Assembly (NCBI RefSeq): GCF_003386285.1
Contig: NZ_QPNC01000019.1
Span: forward strand, 124,001 to 188,000
Direction of reading: 5' to 3'
Length of the DNA stretch: 64,000 bases
DNA from: Nocardiopsis sp. FIRDI 009
GTDB taxonomy: Bacteria; Actinomycetota; Actinomycetes; Streptosporangiales; Streptosporangiaceae
Below the pieces are notes generated by a model. That model worked only from the letters and a program-made list of their open reading frames with translations, did not search any database and had not been told where the DNA came from. A program made the position numbers and the translations under genes. This document shows positions 26,509-36,212 of this stretch, one piece after another. The first letter of the stretch is position 1. The number at the start of each line of letters is the position of its first letter.

Positions 26509-26600
26509 CCGTCCGTCCGCGGCCGCCGCGCGGGCCCGCGTACCCGGGCGGGGCTCGTCCGTCGTTCCCTCCTCCACCGCGCCCGCGTATCGTGTCCCGG

Positions 26601-26777
26601 ATGGGACGTCTTCTCCTCAAGGTCGGCGCGGCCCTGGCGGTCGTGCTCGTGTTCTTCTGGCTGTTGTCCATCGTGGTCGGCGTGTTGACGTGGGGTCTGA
26701 TGATCGCCCTGGTCATCGGCGTGGTCTGGCTCGGGATCAGGATGCTCAAGACCGACGCGGGCGGCTCCGCGCGCTGA
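26601..26777 (+). CDS. small membrane protein, hypothetical
   Basis: A 58-residue protein (61 if the GTG at 26592 is used) with two closely spaced hydrophobic helices (VGAALAVVLVFFWLLSIVVG and ALVIGVVWLGIRML) and a short charged tail. It resembles small actinomycete hydrophobic proteins of unknown function. There is no strong ribosome-binding site. It stands alone between the NlpC and glycosyltransferase genes. Confidence 0.55.
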   Translation: MGRLLLKVGAALAVVLVFFWLLSIVVGVLTWGLMIALVIGVVWLGIRMLKTDAGGSAR

Positions 26778-26899
26778 CGCGCCGCCGGCCCCGGGGTGCG
26801 CCGCCCCCGAACGGGGTGGCGCGCGCCCGCGCGGGATCGGCGGACACGACCGATTCGTAACACATCGGTGATCGGCGCCTCGCGATGGGGAAACACGGC

Positions 26900-26912
26900 T
26901 ATAGTGACTCTG
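26900..26912 (+). promoter_or_regulatory. -10 box for a leaderless glycosyltransferase transcript
   Basis: TATAGT (26900-26905) lies six bases before an in-frame GTG at 26912, the distance expected if transcription starts at the initiation codon. I see no convincing -35 hexamer, so this is tentative. Confidence 0.4.
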
Positions 26913-28567
26913 TGTCACTGAATAAGCACGTAGCGTCTCATGTCGACGGGGTCTCCCACCGAGGCCGCGTGGAACGGGTGCGTACCCGGGTCTTCCGCAA
27001 CGACTGGAGCGCACTGGCGCCGCCACCCCTCGGCGAGTGGACCCCCGACCTGCGCGTCACCGTCGTCATCCCCGCGCGGGGCGGGCAGCGCCGACTCGAC
27101 CTCGCGCTGGCCTCCCTGGCCGTACAGACCTACCCCGACCGCCTCCTGGAGGTCGTGGTCGTCGACATCCACACCGCGCCACCCCTGCGGCTGCCCGCCG
27201 TCCGCCCCCGGCACTGCCGCCTCGTGCGCGCGCCCGAGGGCGTCTGGGGCGCGGGCTACGCGCGCGCCCTCGGAGCCCACACCAGCACCGGCGACATCCT
27301 GCTCTGGATGGACGCCGACATGGTCGCCTGCCCCGAGTTCGTCGAGGCGCAGGCCCGCTGGCACCACACCCACGCCGAGACCGTCACCCTCGGCCGCGTC
27401 CGCTTCGCCGACACCGGACCGGCCGACCCCGCCGACGTGATCGCGCGCGCCCGCACCCGGACCCTGCACGACACCCTGGAGACCGGCCGCCACCACGAGT
27501 GGGTCGAACACCTCCTGCGCGACAGCGGCGACCTGCGCGACGCCGACCACCTGGGCTTCCACGCCTACGTCGGCGCCGCCGCGGGCCTGCGGCGCAGCCT
27601 GTACGAGGCCGCCGGAGGCGTCGACCCCGACCTCGACCTGGGCCAGGACACCGAGTTCGGCTACCGGCTCTGGCAGGCGGGCGCCGTCATGGTCCCGGAG
27701 CGGGCCGCCACCGCCTGGCACGTCGGCCGCGCCACCACCGTGCGCACCCGCCTGCCCTCCGAACGCTTCCGCACCGAGGTGCTCGCCGAACTCATGCCCC
27801 ACCCCCACGTCTACCGCGAACCCCTGCCCGCCCACCGCCGACGCGTCCCCCTCGTCCACGCCGTCGTCGACGTCTCCGGCGCCCCCTACGACCTGGTGCG
27901 CGGCTGCGTCGACCGTATCCTGGACAGCGCCGAGACCGACCTGGGGCTGACCCTGGTCGCCGACTGGGAGGGCGCCGGATCCGAGACCGCCCACCCGTGC
28001 GGCCCCCACCTGGACCTGCGCCTGGTCCAGGCCAACTACCTGCGCGACCCCCGCGTCTCCTTCGCCTCCTCCGTGCCCCGCACCGGGTTCCCCTCGCCCT
28101 TCCTGCTGCGGGTGCCCGTCGCCTGGGGACTGGGCCAGGTGGCGATCTCCCGCATGCTGGCCAGCGCCGAACGCGCCCGCGCCGGGATCACCGAACTGTT
28201 CCCCGCCACCTCGCCCACCCGCGACGCCGGGGTCCGGCTCTGGCGGACCCGCGCGCTGGCCCGGGCCCTGCGGGTCCGCCGGGACGGGGAGGACCTGGGC
28301 GACGTGGTCGCCGAACTCCACGGGCGCTACCGCATCCACGCGGGCGAGGAGACCCTCACCGACCTGTCGCTCTACCGCTCGGTCCCACCGCCGCCACGAC
28401 CGTCCCCCGACTCCCGGCCGCCGCTCGCGGACGAAGCCGCCACCGGGAACACCGCGTGCCCGGACCACGAACCGGAGCGCGCCCCCCAACCGCGCGGACC
28501 CCGGCGGTTCGGGGCGTGGCTGCGCGCCCTGCGAGGCCGACCGGGCCGCCCCGGCGACCACCGCTAG
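26912..28567 (+). CDS. family 2 glycosyltransferase
   Basis: A 551-residue glycosyltransferase (560 from the ATG at 26885). The N-terminal GT-A domain has VTVVIPARGG, the DxD metal motif in LLWMDADMV and the acceptor block GQDTEFGYRLWQAG. The second half looks like a helical/Rossmann region of the same family without a complete second set of motifs. The last about 70 residues are Pro/Arg-rich and likely disordered. No transmembrane segment is obvious. The start is ambiguous: the GTG at 26912 fits a leaderless transcript. Sugar and acceptor are unknown, and no other polysaccharide genes adjoin it. Confidence 0.8.
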   Translation: MSLNKHVASHVDGVSHRGRVERVRTRVFRNDWSALAPPPLGEWTPDLRVTVVIPARGGQRRLDLALASLAVQTYPDRLLEVVVVDIHTAPPLRLPAVRPRHCRLVRAPEGVWGAGYARALGAHTSTGDILLWMDADMVACPEFVEAQARWHHTHAETVTLGRVRFADTGPADPADVIARARTRTLHDTLETGRHHEWVEHLLRDSGDLRDADHLGFHAYVGAAAGLRRSLYEAAGGVDPDLDLGQDTEFGYRLWQAGAVMVPERAATAWHVGRATTVRTRLPSERFRTEVLAELMPHPHVYREPLPAHRRRVPLVHAVVDVSGAPYDLVRGCVDRILDSAETDLGLTLVADWEGAGSETAHPCGPHLDLRLVQANYLRDPRVSFASSVPRTGFPSPFLLRVPVAWGLGQVAISRMLASAERARAGITELFPATSPTRDAGVRLWRTRALARALRVRRDGEDLGDVVAELHGRYRIHAGEETLTDLSLYRSVPPPPRPSPDSRPPLADEAATGNTACPDHEPERAPQPRGPRRFGAWLRALRGRPGRPGDHR

Positions 28568-28619
28568 GCCGCGCTTCCACGGACGCCTGCGGCGCGGCCC
28601 CGTCCACGAGCACCCCGGC

Positions 28620-28677
28620 GGCGCCCGAACCGTGTTCGCTCCGGGCCTCCGCTTCGCTTCGGCCGTGTTCGGGCGCC
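28620..28677. terminator. hairpin between convergent GT and pstS genes
   Basis: GGCGCCCGAAC (28620-28630) and GTTCGGGCGCC (28667-28677) are perfect complements with a 36-base loop, placed between two convergent genes. Confidence 0.45.
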
Positions 28678-28719
28678 CGAGCGGCCACCCCCTCGGGCGA
28701 CCGTCCCGGGCAGCGGATC

Positions 28720-29874
28720 CTAGCCGTGCACCCCGATCGAGTCGATGGACTCCAGCAACTGCTCACGCAGGGCGTCGTTGACCGGCGCCGAACCGGTCTC
28801 CTCCGACACGTTCTGCTGTGCCTCGGGGCTGACCACGTAACGCAGGAACGCCTGGAGCCGCTCCACGGTGTCCGCGTCCTCGTACTCGCCGCACACGACC
28901 TCGTAGCTGACCAGCACCATCGGGTAGCTGCCCGGCGCGGTCGTACCGTAGTCCAGGTCCAGGGCCAGGTCGTACTCGTTGACGTTGTCCTCGCGGCGCG
29001 GGGACTCGGCCACCACCTGGGCCGCGGCCTCGGGGGAGATCTCCACGAACTCGTCGCCCACCCCCAGGTTCACCGTGGACATGTCGTGCACGTGCGACAT
29101 CTCCACGTACCCGATCGCGCCGTGGGCGCGCTTGACCGTGTCGGCGATACCGCTGTTGCCCTGCGCGGACTCACGCGGGTGGATCGGCCACTGCCCGTCG
29201 GCCTCGTGCGGCCAGGCGTCCGGGGCGGCCGCCGACAGGTACCGGGTGAAGTTCTCCGTGGTCCCGGAGTCGTCGGACCGGTTGACCGGCGTGATCGCCA
29301 GGTCCGGCAGGTCCGCGTCGGGGTTGGTCTCGGCGATCTCCGGGTCGTTCCAGCGGGTGATCTCCTGGTTGAAGATCTTCGCCAGCGTGTCCGGCCGCAG
29401 GTTCAGGGAGTCCACCCCGTCCAGGTTGAACACCACGGCGATGGCCACCACGTAGGCGGGCAGGTTGATGGTGTCCGACCCGTGGCACCGTTCGCGCGCG
29501 TCGGCGTTCTCCTCCGGGCTCATCGCCGCGTCGGTCCCGGCGAAGTCCACGGCGCCGTCGATGAACTGGCTGCGGCCGCCACCGGACCCGATCGAGTCGT
29601 AGTAGACGCGGGCGTCCTCACACGCCGTCTGGTAGCCCGCGATCCACGTGGTCATCGCGTTCTCCTGGGCGCTGGAGCCCGCACCGGCCAGGCTCCCGGA
29701 GAAGCACTCGATGTCCTCGGGGGTCGCGATCTGGAGCCCCCCGGGAACCGCCTCGTCGCTACCGCAGGCGGTGGCCGCCAGCATCAGACCGGCCAGCGCG
29801 GCCGAGGTGGCGCCCCGGTGCACGGCGCCACGGCGCCGGACGGGGGACTGGGAGTGCTTGTTGGACGGGAGCAC
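28720..29874 (-). CDS. pstS: phosphate-binding lipoprotein PstS
   Basis: The periplasm-facing phosphate-binding component of the Pst ABC transporter, 384 residues. A lipobox (LMLAATACGS) predicts lipid anchoring at the cysteine at about residue 37. Phosphate-contact motifs GAGSSAQ, SIGSGGGRSQF, FAGTDAAM and RSDDSGTTENFTRYL are all present. The GTG at 29874 gives the signal peptide. It is an orphan: pstC, pstA and pstB do not follow, and the neighbour downstream is convergent. In actinomycetes pst genes are usually a PhoP-controlled operon, so either this is an extra PstS or the operon has been split. I see no clear Pho box. Confidence 0.92.
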   Translation of the reverse strand: MLPSNKHSQSPVRRRGAVHRGATSAALAGLMLAATACGSDEAVPGGLQIATPEDIECFSGSLAGAGSSAQENAMTTWIAGYQTACEDARVYYDSIGSGGGRSQFIDGAVDFAGTDAAMSPEENADARERCHGSDTINLPAYVVAIAVVFNLDGVDSLNLRPDTLAKIFNQEITRWNDPEIAETNPDADLPDLAITPVNRSDDSGTTENFTRYLSAAAPDAWPHEADGQWPIHPRESAQGNSGIADTVKRAHGAIGYVEMSHVHDMSTVNLGVGDEFVEISPEAAAQVVAESPRREDNVNEYDLALDLDYGTTAPGSYPMVLVSYEVVCGEYEDADTVERLQAFLRYVVSPEAQQNVSEETGSAPVNDALREQLLESIDSIGVHG

Positions 29875-30148
29875 GACTGCTTCTCAACCTCTCGTCGGTG
29901 TCGGTGGCGCGGGAGCGTCCGGCGGACGTACGCTCTGCCGCCCGTCGTCTCGGGGCGGCCGCGACGGCACGCCCCCGTGCACCACCGCGCGACCGGCCTC
30001 GGGCGCGTCGTCGCTGGTGATGGGAGACCGCCGACGAGTCTAGCCACCGCCGAACGGCTACACCCAACGCGGCTCCGTGTGGGATGCCGCTCACCCCGTG
30101 TGCCGCGACGCGTGCATGACACGCGCACGCCGCGGGCAGGTGTCCTGC

Positions 30149-32542
30149 GTGAAGAGCGCACACGACACGACCGCCACGGCCGCGCCGACGTCAACCTACC
30201 GCCTCCAGCTGCGGCCCGGGTTCAGCCTCGCCGACGCCGCGGCCCTGCTCGACCACCTGGGCCGGATGGGCGTCGGCGCCGTCTACCTCTCCCCCCTGCT
30301 CGCCGCCGCACCCGGCTCCCAGCACGGCTACGACGTGGTCGACCCCACCCGTGTCTCCTCCGCCCTGGGCGGCGACACCGCCCGCGAGGCCTTGGTCGCC
30401 AAGGCCCACGACATGGGCGTCGGCGTGGTCGTCGACATCGTCCCCAACCACATGTCGGTCGCCGACCCGGCCGCCAACCCGTGGTGGTGGGACGTGCTCA
30501 GGCACGGCCGCGACGCCGTCCACGCGCGCTGCTTCGACGTCGACTTCGACGCCGGGCCCCTCCTGATCCCCGTCCTGGCCGACGACGGCGACGGCGGCCG
30601 CGCGGCCCTGGACGACCTCACCATCGCCGACGACTGCCTGGCCTACCACGACAAGCGCTACCCGATCGCGCCGGGCACGTTCACCCCCGGCGACACCCCC
30701 CACCAGGTGCACGAACGCCAGCACTACCGGCTGGTGTCCTGGCGGCGCGGCGACGCCGAACTCACCTACCGCCGCTTCTTCGACGTCAGCGAACTGGCCG
30801 CCGTCCGCGTGGAGGAACCGGGCGTGTTCGACGCCGCGCACGCCGAGATCCTGCGCTGGGCCGACCTGGGACAGCTCGACGGGCTGCGGGTGGACCACGT
30901 CGACGGGCTCACCGACCCCGGCGGCTACCTGCGCCGACTCACCGAGCGCTTCGACGGCTGGATCGTGGTCGAGAAGATCCTCGCCCCCGGCGAGGACCTG
31001 CCCCAGTCCTGGCCCGTGGACGGCACCACCGGCTACGACGCGCTGCGCGAGGTGTGCGGGGTCTTCGTCGACCCCGACGGCGAACCCGCCTTCACCGCCC
31101 TGGCCGCCGAACAGGGCGTGGACACCGACACCGGCCGCGTCGACGCCCGCGCCCGCCACCAGGCCGCCACCCGCCTCCTGCGCGCCGAGGTACGCCGGAT
31201 CGCCGCCCTGCTGCCCGCCCAACCGCCCGACAGCACCCCCCGCCCCTCCGCGATGGCCGTCCGCCAGCGCGAGGAGGCCGTCGCCGAACTCCTGTGCTCC
31301 TTCGACGTCTACCGCTCCTACCTGCCCGAGGGAGAGGACGCCTGGACGCGCGCCGTCCGCCGCGCCGTGGACCGCCGCCCCGACCTCGCCTTCGACCTGG
31401 AGGTCATCGACCGCCGCGTCCGCGCGGACCCCGAGGGCGAACCCGCCCGCCGCATCCAGCAGACCAGCGGCATGGTCACCGCGATGGGCACCGAGAACAC
31501 CGCGTTCTACCGGAGCACCCGGTTCGCGGCGGCGTGCGAGGTCGGCGGCGACCCCGCACGGATCGCCGTCACCCCCGAGGAGTTCCACACCCGCGCCGCC
31601 CACCGCCAGGCCGCCACCCCGCACACCATGACCGCCCTGTCCACCCACGACACCAAGCGCTCGGAGGACGTGCGCGCCCGCCTGGCCGCACTGTCCGAGG
31701 TCGCCGACGACTTCGCCGACGCCGTCCGCCGCTGGACCGCCCGCAGGCCCCTGCCCGAGCCCTCCCTCAACCTCCTGGGCTGGCAGACCCTCGTCGGCGC
31801 CTGGCCGATCGGCGACCGGCGTCTGGCCGACTACCTGCTCAAGGCCGCCCGGGAGGCCCGGCTGGGCACCTCCTGGACCGACCCCGACCCCGACTTCGAG
31901 GACCACGTCCGCGCCTGGCCCACCCGCGTCCTGGGCGACCCCGACCTCAGCGCCGAGGTCGCCGCGTCCGTCGACACCGTCCGCGACGCCGGGTGGAGCA
32001 ACTCCCTCGGCCAGAAGGCCCTGCAACTCCTCGGCCCCGGCGTCCCCGACGTCTACCAGGGCACCGAACTGTGGGACCTGTCCCTGGTCGACCCCGACAA
32101 CCGCAGACCCGTCGACTGGGCCGCCCGCACCGCGCTCCTCGAACGCCTCGAACGCGGCTGGCGACCGCCCGTCGACGACTCCGGCGCCGCCAAACTCCAC
32201 CTCGTCCGCGCCTGCCTGCGGCTGCGGCGCGAACTTCGCCCCACCGGCTACCTCCCGCTCACCGCCACCGGACCCGCCGCCCGGCACGCCCTGGCCTTCG
32301 CCCGCACCGCCGCCGGGGGCCACCGGCCCGACATCGTGGCCGTCGCCACCCGACTGCCCCTCACCCTGGCCGCCGCGGGCGGATGGCGCGACACCGTCCT
32401 GCCCCTGCCGTCGGGCCCCGGCACGTGGACCGACCGGCTCACCGGCCGGTCCCTGGCCCCCGTACGCCCGGACGGCTACACCGTCGCCCCACTGGCCGAC
32501 CTGCTCGACCACTACCCGGTGGCGGTCCTGGTCCGCGCCTGA
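30149..32542 (+). CDS. treY: malto-oligosyltrehalose synthase
   Basis: Intramolecular transglucosylase that turns the reducing end of maltodextrins into a trehalosyl unit, the first step of the TreY-TreZ trehalose route in the cytoplasm. The GH13 signatures are the N-terminal TSTYRLQLRPGFSLADAAAL, DIVPNHMSV, GLRVDHVDGLTDP with the nucleophile Asp, IVVEKIL with the acid/base Glu, and STHDTKRSEDVRARL. The length of about 797 residues is normal. Several starts are possible; I chose the GTG at 30149 because it begins closest to the conserved core. It heads a same-strand run with rlmA, treZ and a hydrolase, with gaps of 21-65 bases. TreX is not here. Confidence 0.92.
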   Translation: MKSAHDTTATAAPTSTYRLQLRPGFSLADAAALLDHLGRMGVGAVYLSPLLAAAPGSQHGYDVVDPTRVSSALGGDTAREALVAKAHDMGVGVVVDIVPNHMSVADPAANPWWWDVLRHGRDAVHARCFDVDFDAGPLLIPVLADDGDGGRAALDDLTIADDCLAYHDKRYPIAPGTFTPGDTPHQVHERQHYRLVSWRRGDAELTYRRFFDVSELAAVRVEEPGVFDAAHAEILRWADLGQLDGLRVDHVDGLTDPGGYLRRLTERFDGWIVVEKILAPGEDLPQSWPVDGTTGYDALREVCGVFVDPDGEPAFTALAAEQGVDTDTGRVDARARHQAATRLLRAEVRRIAALLPAQPPDSTPRPSAMAVRQREEAVAELLCSFDVYRSYLPEGEDAWTRAVRRAVDRRPDLAFDLEVIDRRVRADPEGEPARRIQQTSGMVTAMGTENTAFYRSTRFAAACEVGGDPARIAVTPEEFHTRAAHRQAATPHTMTALSTHDTKRSEDVRARLAALSEVADDFADAVRRWTARRPLPEPSLNLLGWQTLVGAWPIGDRRLADYLLKAAREARLGTSWTDPDPDFEDHVRAWPTRVLGDPDLSAEVAASVDTVRDAGWSNSLGQKALQLLGPGVPDVYQGTELWDLSLVDPDNRRPVDWAARTALLERLERGWRPPVDDSGAAKLHLVRACLRLRRELRPTGYLPLTATGPAARHALAFARTAAGGHRPDIVAVATRLPLTLAAAGGWRDTVLPLPSGPGTWTDRLTGRSLAPVRPDGYTVAPLADLLDHYPVAVLVRA

Positions 32543-32563
32543 ACCGGATAGGCTGACGCGATC

Positions 32564-33478
32564 ATGGCGCGCCCGAACACCCCACCCCACACCGGTCCCC
32601 GACTGCGCATGCCCGACGCCGTCGCCGCGGCTCTGGCCTGTCCCACCTGCGGCGCCGCCCTGACCACCGGCGAACGCGGACTGGCCTGCGCCGCCGGACA
32701 CAGCTTCAACGTCGCCCGCGAGGGCTACGCCAGCCTCCTGACCGGCGCCACCCCGCCCGGCACCGGGGACAGCAGGGAGATGGTCGCCGACCGGCTCCGC
32801 TTCCAGCGCGCCGGACACTACGACCCCGTGGGCCGGGCCCTGGCCCAGACCCTGCGCCGCGCGCTCGCCGACCGCGCCGCCCCCCTGCTCGCCGACGTGG
32901 GCGGCGGCACCGGCCACTACCTCACCCAGGTCCTGACCGCCCTGCCCGACGCCGTCGGCCTGACCCTCGACGTGTCCAAGTTCGCCGCCCGCCACGCCGC
33001 CCGCGCCCATCCGCGCGGGGGCGCCGTCACCGCCGACGCCTGGCGCGCCCTGCCGCTGCGCACCGACAGCGTCGACGCCCTGCTCAACGTGTTCGCTCCG
33101 CGCTCGGCCGCCGAGTTCCACCGGGTCCTGCGCCCCGACGGCGTCCTGGTCGTCGTCACACCCGCCGCCGACCACCTCGCCGAACTGCGCTCCCCGCTGG
33201 GCCTGCTCGACGTCGACCCCCGCAAGGACGAGCGCCTGGCCGAGGGCCTGCACGGGCACTTCACCCCCGCCGGGGAACGGGAACTGCGCTTCACCATGAA
33301 CCTGACCCACGACGACGCGGCCACCGTCGTCGGGATGGGCCCCAGCGCCCGCCACATCGGCCCCGACGACCTGCGCGCCCGCGTCGCCGCCCTGCCCGAA
33401 CCGGTGGCCGTCACCGCCTCGATGCGCCTCCACCTCTACCGGCCCGGACCGCGGAAAGAGACCGCCGGCCAGGGGTGA
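32564..33478 (+). CDS. rlmA: RlmA/TlrB-type 23S rRNA (guanine-N1) methyltransferase
   Basis: A 304-residue SAM-dependent methyltransferase with an N-terminal zinc-binding element (ACPTCGAAL plus C and H in ACAAGHSFN) and the family block VAREGYASLL. The SAM loop is LADVGGGTGHYL. Enzymes of this type methylate N1 of G745 (RlmA-I) or G748 (RlmA-II/TlrB) in 23S rRNA. Gram-positive members are usually the G748 type and can raise tolerance to tylosin-class macrolides. It is inserted between treY and treZ in one probable operon. An Erm-type gene lies less than 3 kb away. Confidence 0.85.
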   Translation: MARPNTPPHTGPRLRMPDAVAAALACPTCGAALTTGERGLACAAGHSFNVAREGYASLLTGATPPGTGDSREMVADRLRFQRAGHYDPVGRALAQTLRRALADRAAPLLADVGGGTGHYLTQVLTALPDAVGLTLDVSKFAARHAARAHPRGGAVTADAWRALPLRTDSVDALLNVFAPRSAAEFHRVLRPDGVLVVVTPAADHLAELRSPLGLLDVDPRKDERLAEGLHGHFTPAGERELRFTMNLTHDDAATVVGMGPSARHIGPDDLRARVAALPEPVAVTASMRLHLYRPGPRKETAGQG

Positions 33479-33508
33479 GATCCGCGGGTACCGGGTAGAT
33501 CACCGCGC

Positions 33509-35317
33509 GTGAACGAACCGGACACCGCCCCCGGCCTCGGCGTCCACGGCGACTTCGCCGTGTGGGCGCCCCACGCCGACCGCGTCCGCCTGCGCGCCGA
33601 CGGAACCGACCACCTCATGCGACGCGGCGCCGACGGCTGGTGGCACGCCCGCGTCGACCGCGCCGGTCCCGGCACCGACTACGGCTACCTGCTCGACGAC
33701 GCCCCCGAGGTCCTGCCCGACCCGCGCTCACGCTGGCAGCCCGAGGGTGTCCACGCGCCCAGCCGCGTGTACGACCACACCGCCTTCGACTGGTCGGACG
33801 CGCACTGGACCGGCCGCCCCCTGCCCGGCGCGGTGGTCTACGAACTCCACGTGGGCACCTTCACCCCCCAGGGCACCCTCACCGCCGCCGTCGACCGGCT
33901 CGACCACCTCGTCGACCTCGGCGTGACCCACGTCGAACTCCTCCCGGTCAACGCCTTCGACGGCACCCACGGGTGGGGCTACGACGGCGTGCTGTGGTCG
34001 GCCGTCCACCACCCCTACGGCGGACCCGACGCGTTCAAGACCCTCGTCGACGCCTGCCACGCGCGCGGACTCGCCGTCATCCTGGACGTGGTGCACAACC
34101 ACCTGGGCCCCTCCGGCGCCTACCTGCCCCGGTTCGGCCCCTACTTCGGCGGCGAGACCGACTGGGGGCCCTCCCTCAACCTCGACGGACCCGACTCCGA
34201 CCCGGTCCGCCGCCTGGTCGTCGACAACTGCCTGGACTGGCTGCGCCACTTCCACCTCGACGGACTGCGCCTGGACGCCGTGCACGCCCTGCGCGACGAC
34301 CGCGCCACCCACCTGCTGGCCGAACTGTCCGCCGAGGTCGACGCGCTCGCCACCGGCCTGGGCCGCCCCCTGTCCCTGATCGCCGAGTCCGACCGCAACG
34401 ACCCCCGTATCGTCCTGCCCCGCGAGGCGGGCGGGATGGGGATGACCGCCCAGTGGTCCGACGACCTCCACCACGCGCTGCACACCGCCCTGAGCGGGGA
34501 GACCCACGGCTACTACGCCGACTTCGCCGGTCCCGACGTCCTGCCCACCGTGCTGCGCCGCGTCTTCTGGCACGCGGGCACCCACTCCTCCTTCCGGCGC
34601 CGCGCGCACGGGGCGCCGGTCGACACCGCGCGCGTGCCCGGCAGCCGCTTCCTCGCCTACCTGAGCACCCACGACCAGGTCGGCAACCGGGCGCGCGGCG
34701 ACCGCATGGGGGAGTACGTGTCCCCGGACCTGCTGTGCTGCGGGGCCGCGCTCGTCCTGTGCTCGCCCTACACCCCGATGCTGTTCATGGGCGAGGAGTG
34801 GGCGGCCACCACCCCCTGGCCGTTCTTCGCCTCCTTCACCGACCCCGATCTGGCCGAGGCCGTCCGCAGGGGCAGGCGCCGCGAGTTCGCCGCCCTCGGC
34901 TGGGCGCACGAGGAGATCCCCGACCCGATGGACCCCGCCACCCGCGACGCCGCCGTCCTGGACTGGGGCCAGCGCGACCGGGACCCCCACCGCCGGGTCC
35001 TGGACGCCCACCGCTCCCTCATCGCGCTGCGCCGGGCCGAACCCGACCTGGCCGACCCCCGCCTGGACCGGTTCGCCGTGCGCGCCAGCGCCGACGGCCG
35101 TCAGCTGGTCCTGGTCCGGGGAGGGCTGCGCCTGCTGTGCAACCTCGACGGCGCCGACGCCGCCGTGGAGGTGGACGCGCCGCCACGCGAGGTCCTCCTC
35201 GCCACCGGAGAACCACGGACCCGCGGGACCACGGTCACCCTGTCGGGGGAGTCCTTCGCGGTGGTGCGCGTCCGCCCCGGTCCGTCCGGCGCGCCGACCG
35301 TCGTCCCCCACCGATAG
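33509..35317 (+). CDS. treZ: malto-oligosyltrehalose trehalohydrolase
   Basis: GH13 enzyme that releases trehalose from the trehalosyl end made by TreY. Its 602 residues begin with a beta-sandwich (FAVWAPHADRVRL). The barrel follows, with VYELHVGTFTPQGTL, GWGYDGVLW, VVHNHLGPSG, GLRLDAVHALRD containing the nucleophile, LIAESDRND containing the acid/base, and LSTHDQVGNRARG. The GTG at 33509 was taken as start although no strong ribosome-binding site precedes it. It sits 30 bases after rlmA, so the trehalose genes and the methyltransferase are probably on one message. Confidence 0.93.
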   Translation: MNEPDTAPGLGVHGDFAVWAPHADRVRLRADGTDHLMRRGADGWWHARVDRAGPGTDYGYLLDDAPEVLPDPRSRWQPEGVHAPSRVYDHTAFDWSDAHWTGRPLPGAVVYELHVGTFTPQGTLTAAVDRLDHLVDLGVTHVELLPVNAFDGTHGWGYDGVLWSAVHHPYGGPDAFKTLVDACHARGLAVILDVVHNHLGPSGAYLPRFGPYFGGETDWGPSLNLDGPDSDPVRRLVVDNCLDWLRHFHLDGLRLDAVHALRDDRATHLLAELSAEVDALATGLGRPLSLIAESDRNDPRIVLPREAGGMGMTAQWSDDLHHALHTALSGETHGYYADFAGPDVLPTVLRRVFWHAGTHSSFRRRAHGAPVDTARVPGSRFLAYLSTHDQVGNRARGDRMGEYVSPDLLCCGAALVLCSPYTPMLFMGEEWAATTPWPFFASFTDPDLAEAVRRGRRREFAALGWAHEEIPDPMDPATRDAAVLDWGQRDRDPHRRVLDAHRSLIALRRAEPDLADPRLDRFAVRASADGRQLVLVRGGLRLLCNLDGADAAVEVDAPPREVLLATGEPRTRGTTVTLSGESFAVVRVRPGPSGAPTVVPHR

Positions 35318-35382
35318 GCTCCGCTCCGTCGACGACCCGGCGGGGCGGAAGCGGCCCGCACGAGACGAAGGGGGCGGCGGTC

Positions 35383-36207
35383 GTGGCCGACACCACCTGG
35401 TACCTGGACGAACGATTCGACGCACCCAACGGAGCGGTCCGCTGGACCCGGATGGGGGAGGGGGAACCCGTCGTGCTCCTGCACGGCACCCCGTTCTCCT
35501 CCTACGTGTGGCGGCACGTGGCCCGCGCCCTCGCGCCCCGGTACACCGTGTACGTGTGGGACATGCCCGGCTACGGGGCCTCCGCCAGGTTCGACGGCCA
35601 GGACGTGTCCCTGGCGGCGCAGCAGACCGCGTTCACCGCCCTGCTCGACCACTGGGGTCTGGACCGGCCCCGGGTGGTCGCCCACGACTTCGGCGGCGCG
35701 GTGGCCCTGCGCACCGCCCTGCTGGACGGAGTGGCCTACGACCGCCTCGCCCTGGTCGACGCGGTGAGCGTGCGCCCCTGGGGCAGCGACTTCTTCCGCC
35801 TGGTCAACGCCCAGGCCGACGTGTTCGCCACCCTCCCGCCCCACCTGCACGAGGCCCTGGTGCGCGCCTACATCGCCACGGCGTCGCACTCCGGGCCGCG
35901 CGCCGAGGTCCTGGACGCCCTCACCCGACCCTGGCTCGGCGCCGACGGCCAACCCGCCTTCTACCGCCAGATCGCCCAGGCCGACGAGCGCCACACCGCC
36001 GAGGTCGAGGACGCCTACGCCGACCTCGACCTCCCGGTGCTCGTCGTGTGGGGCCGTGAGGACACCTGGCTGCCGATCGACCGCGGTGAGCGGCTGGCCG
36101 CCGCCATCCCCGGGGCCCGGCTGCACTCCCTGGCCGGCGCCGGGCACCTGGTCCAGGAGGACGCCCCGGCCGAACTGACCGCCGCCCTCCTGGACTTCCT
36201 GTCCTGA
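35383..36207 (+). CDS. alpha/beta hydrolase with aspartate nucleophile (haloalkane dehalogenase/epoxide hydrolase-like)
   Basis: A 274-residue hydrolase. The oxyanion segment LLHGTPFSSYVWRHV and the nucleophile elbow VAHDFGG, with Asp instead of Ser, match haloalkane dehalogenases, fluoroacetate dehalogenases and epoxide hydrolases rather than esterases. The acid is probably in VVWGREDTWLP and the base histidine in AGAGHLVQED. The GTG at 35383 follows GAAGGGGG. It ends the tre run and stops 5 bases from the convergent erm gene. The substrate cannot be told. The halide-stabilising Trp next to the nucleophile of true dehalogenases is Phe here, which makes epoxide-type chemistry an alternative. 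Confidence 0.82.
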   Translation: MADTTWYLDERFDAPNGAVRWTRMGEGEPVVLLHGTPFSSYVWRHVARALAPRYTVYVWDMPGYGASARFDGQDVSLAAQQTAFTALLDHWGLDRPRVVAHDFGGAVALRTALLDGVAYDRLALVDAVSVRPWGSDFFRLVNAQADVFATLPPHLHEALVRAYIATASHSGPRAEVLDALTRPWLGADGQPAFYRQIAQADERHTAEVEDAYADLDLPVLVVWGREDTWLPIDRGERLAAAIPGARLHSLAGAGHLVQEDAPAELTAALLDFLS

Positions 36208-36212
36208 GGCGG

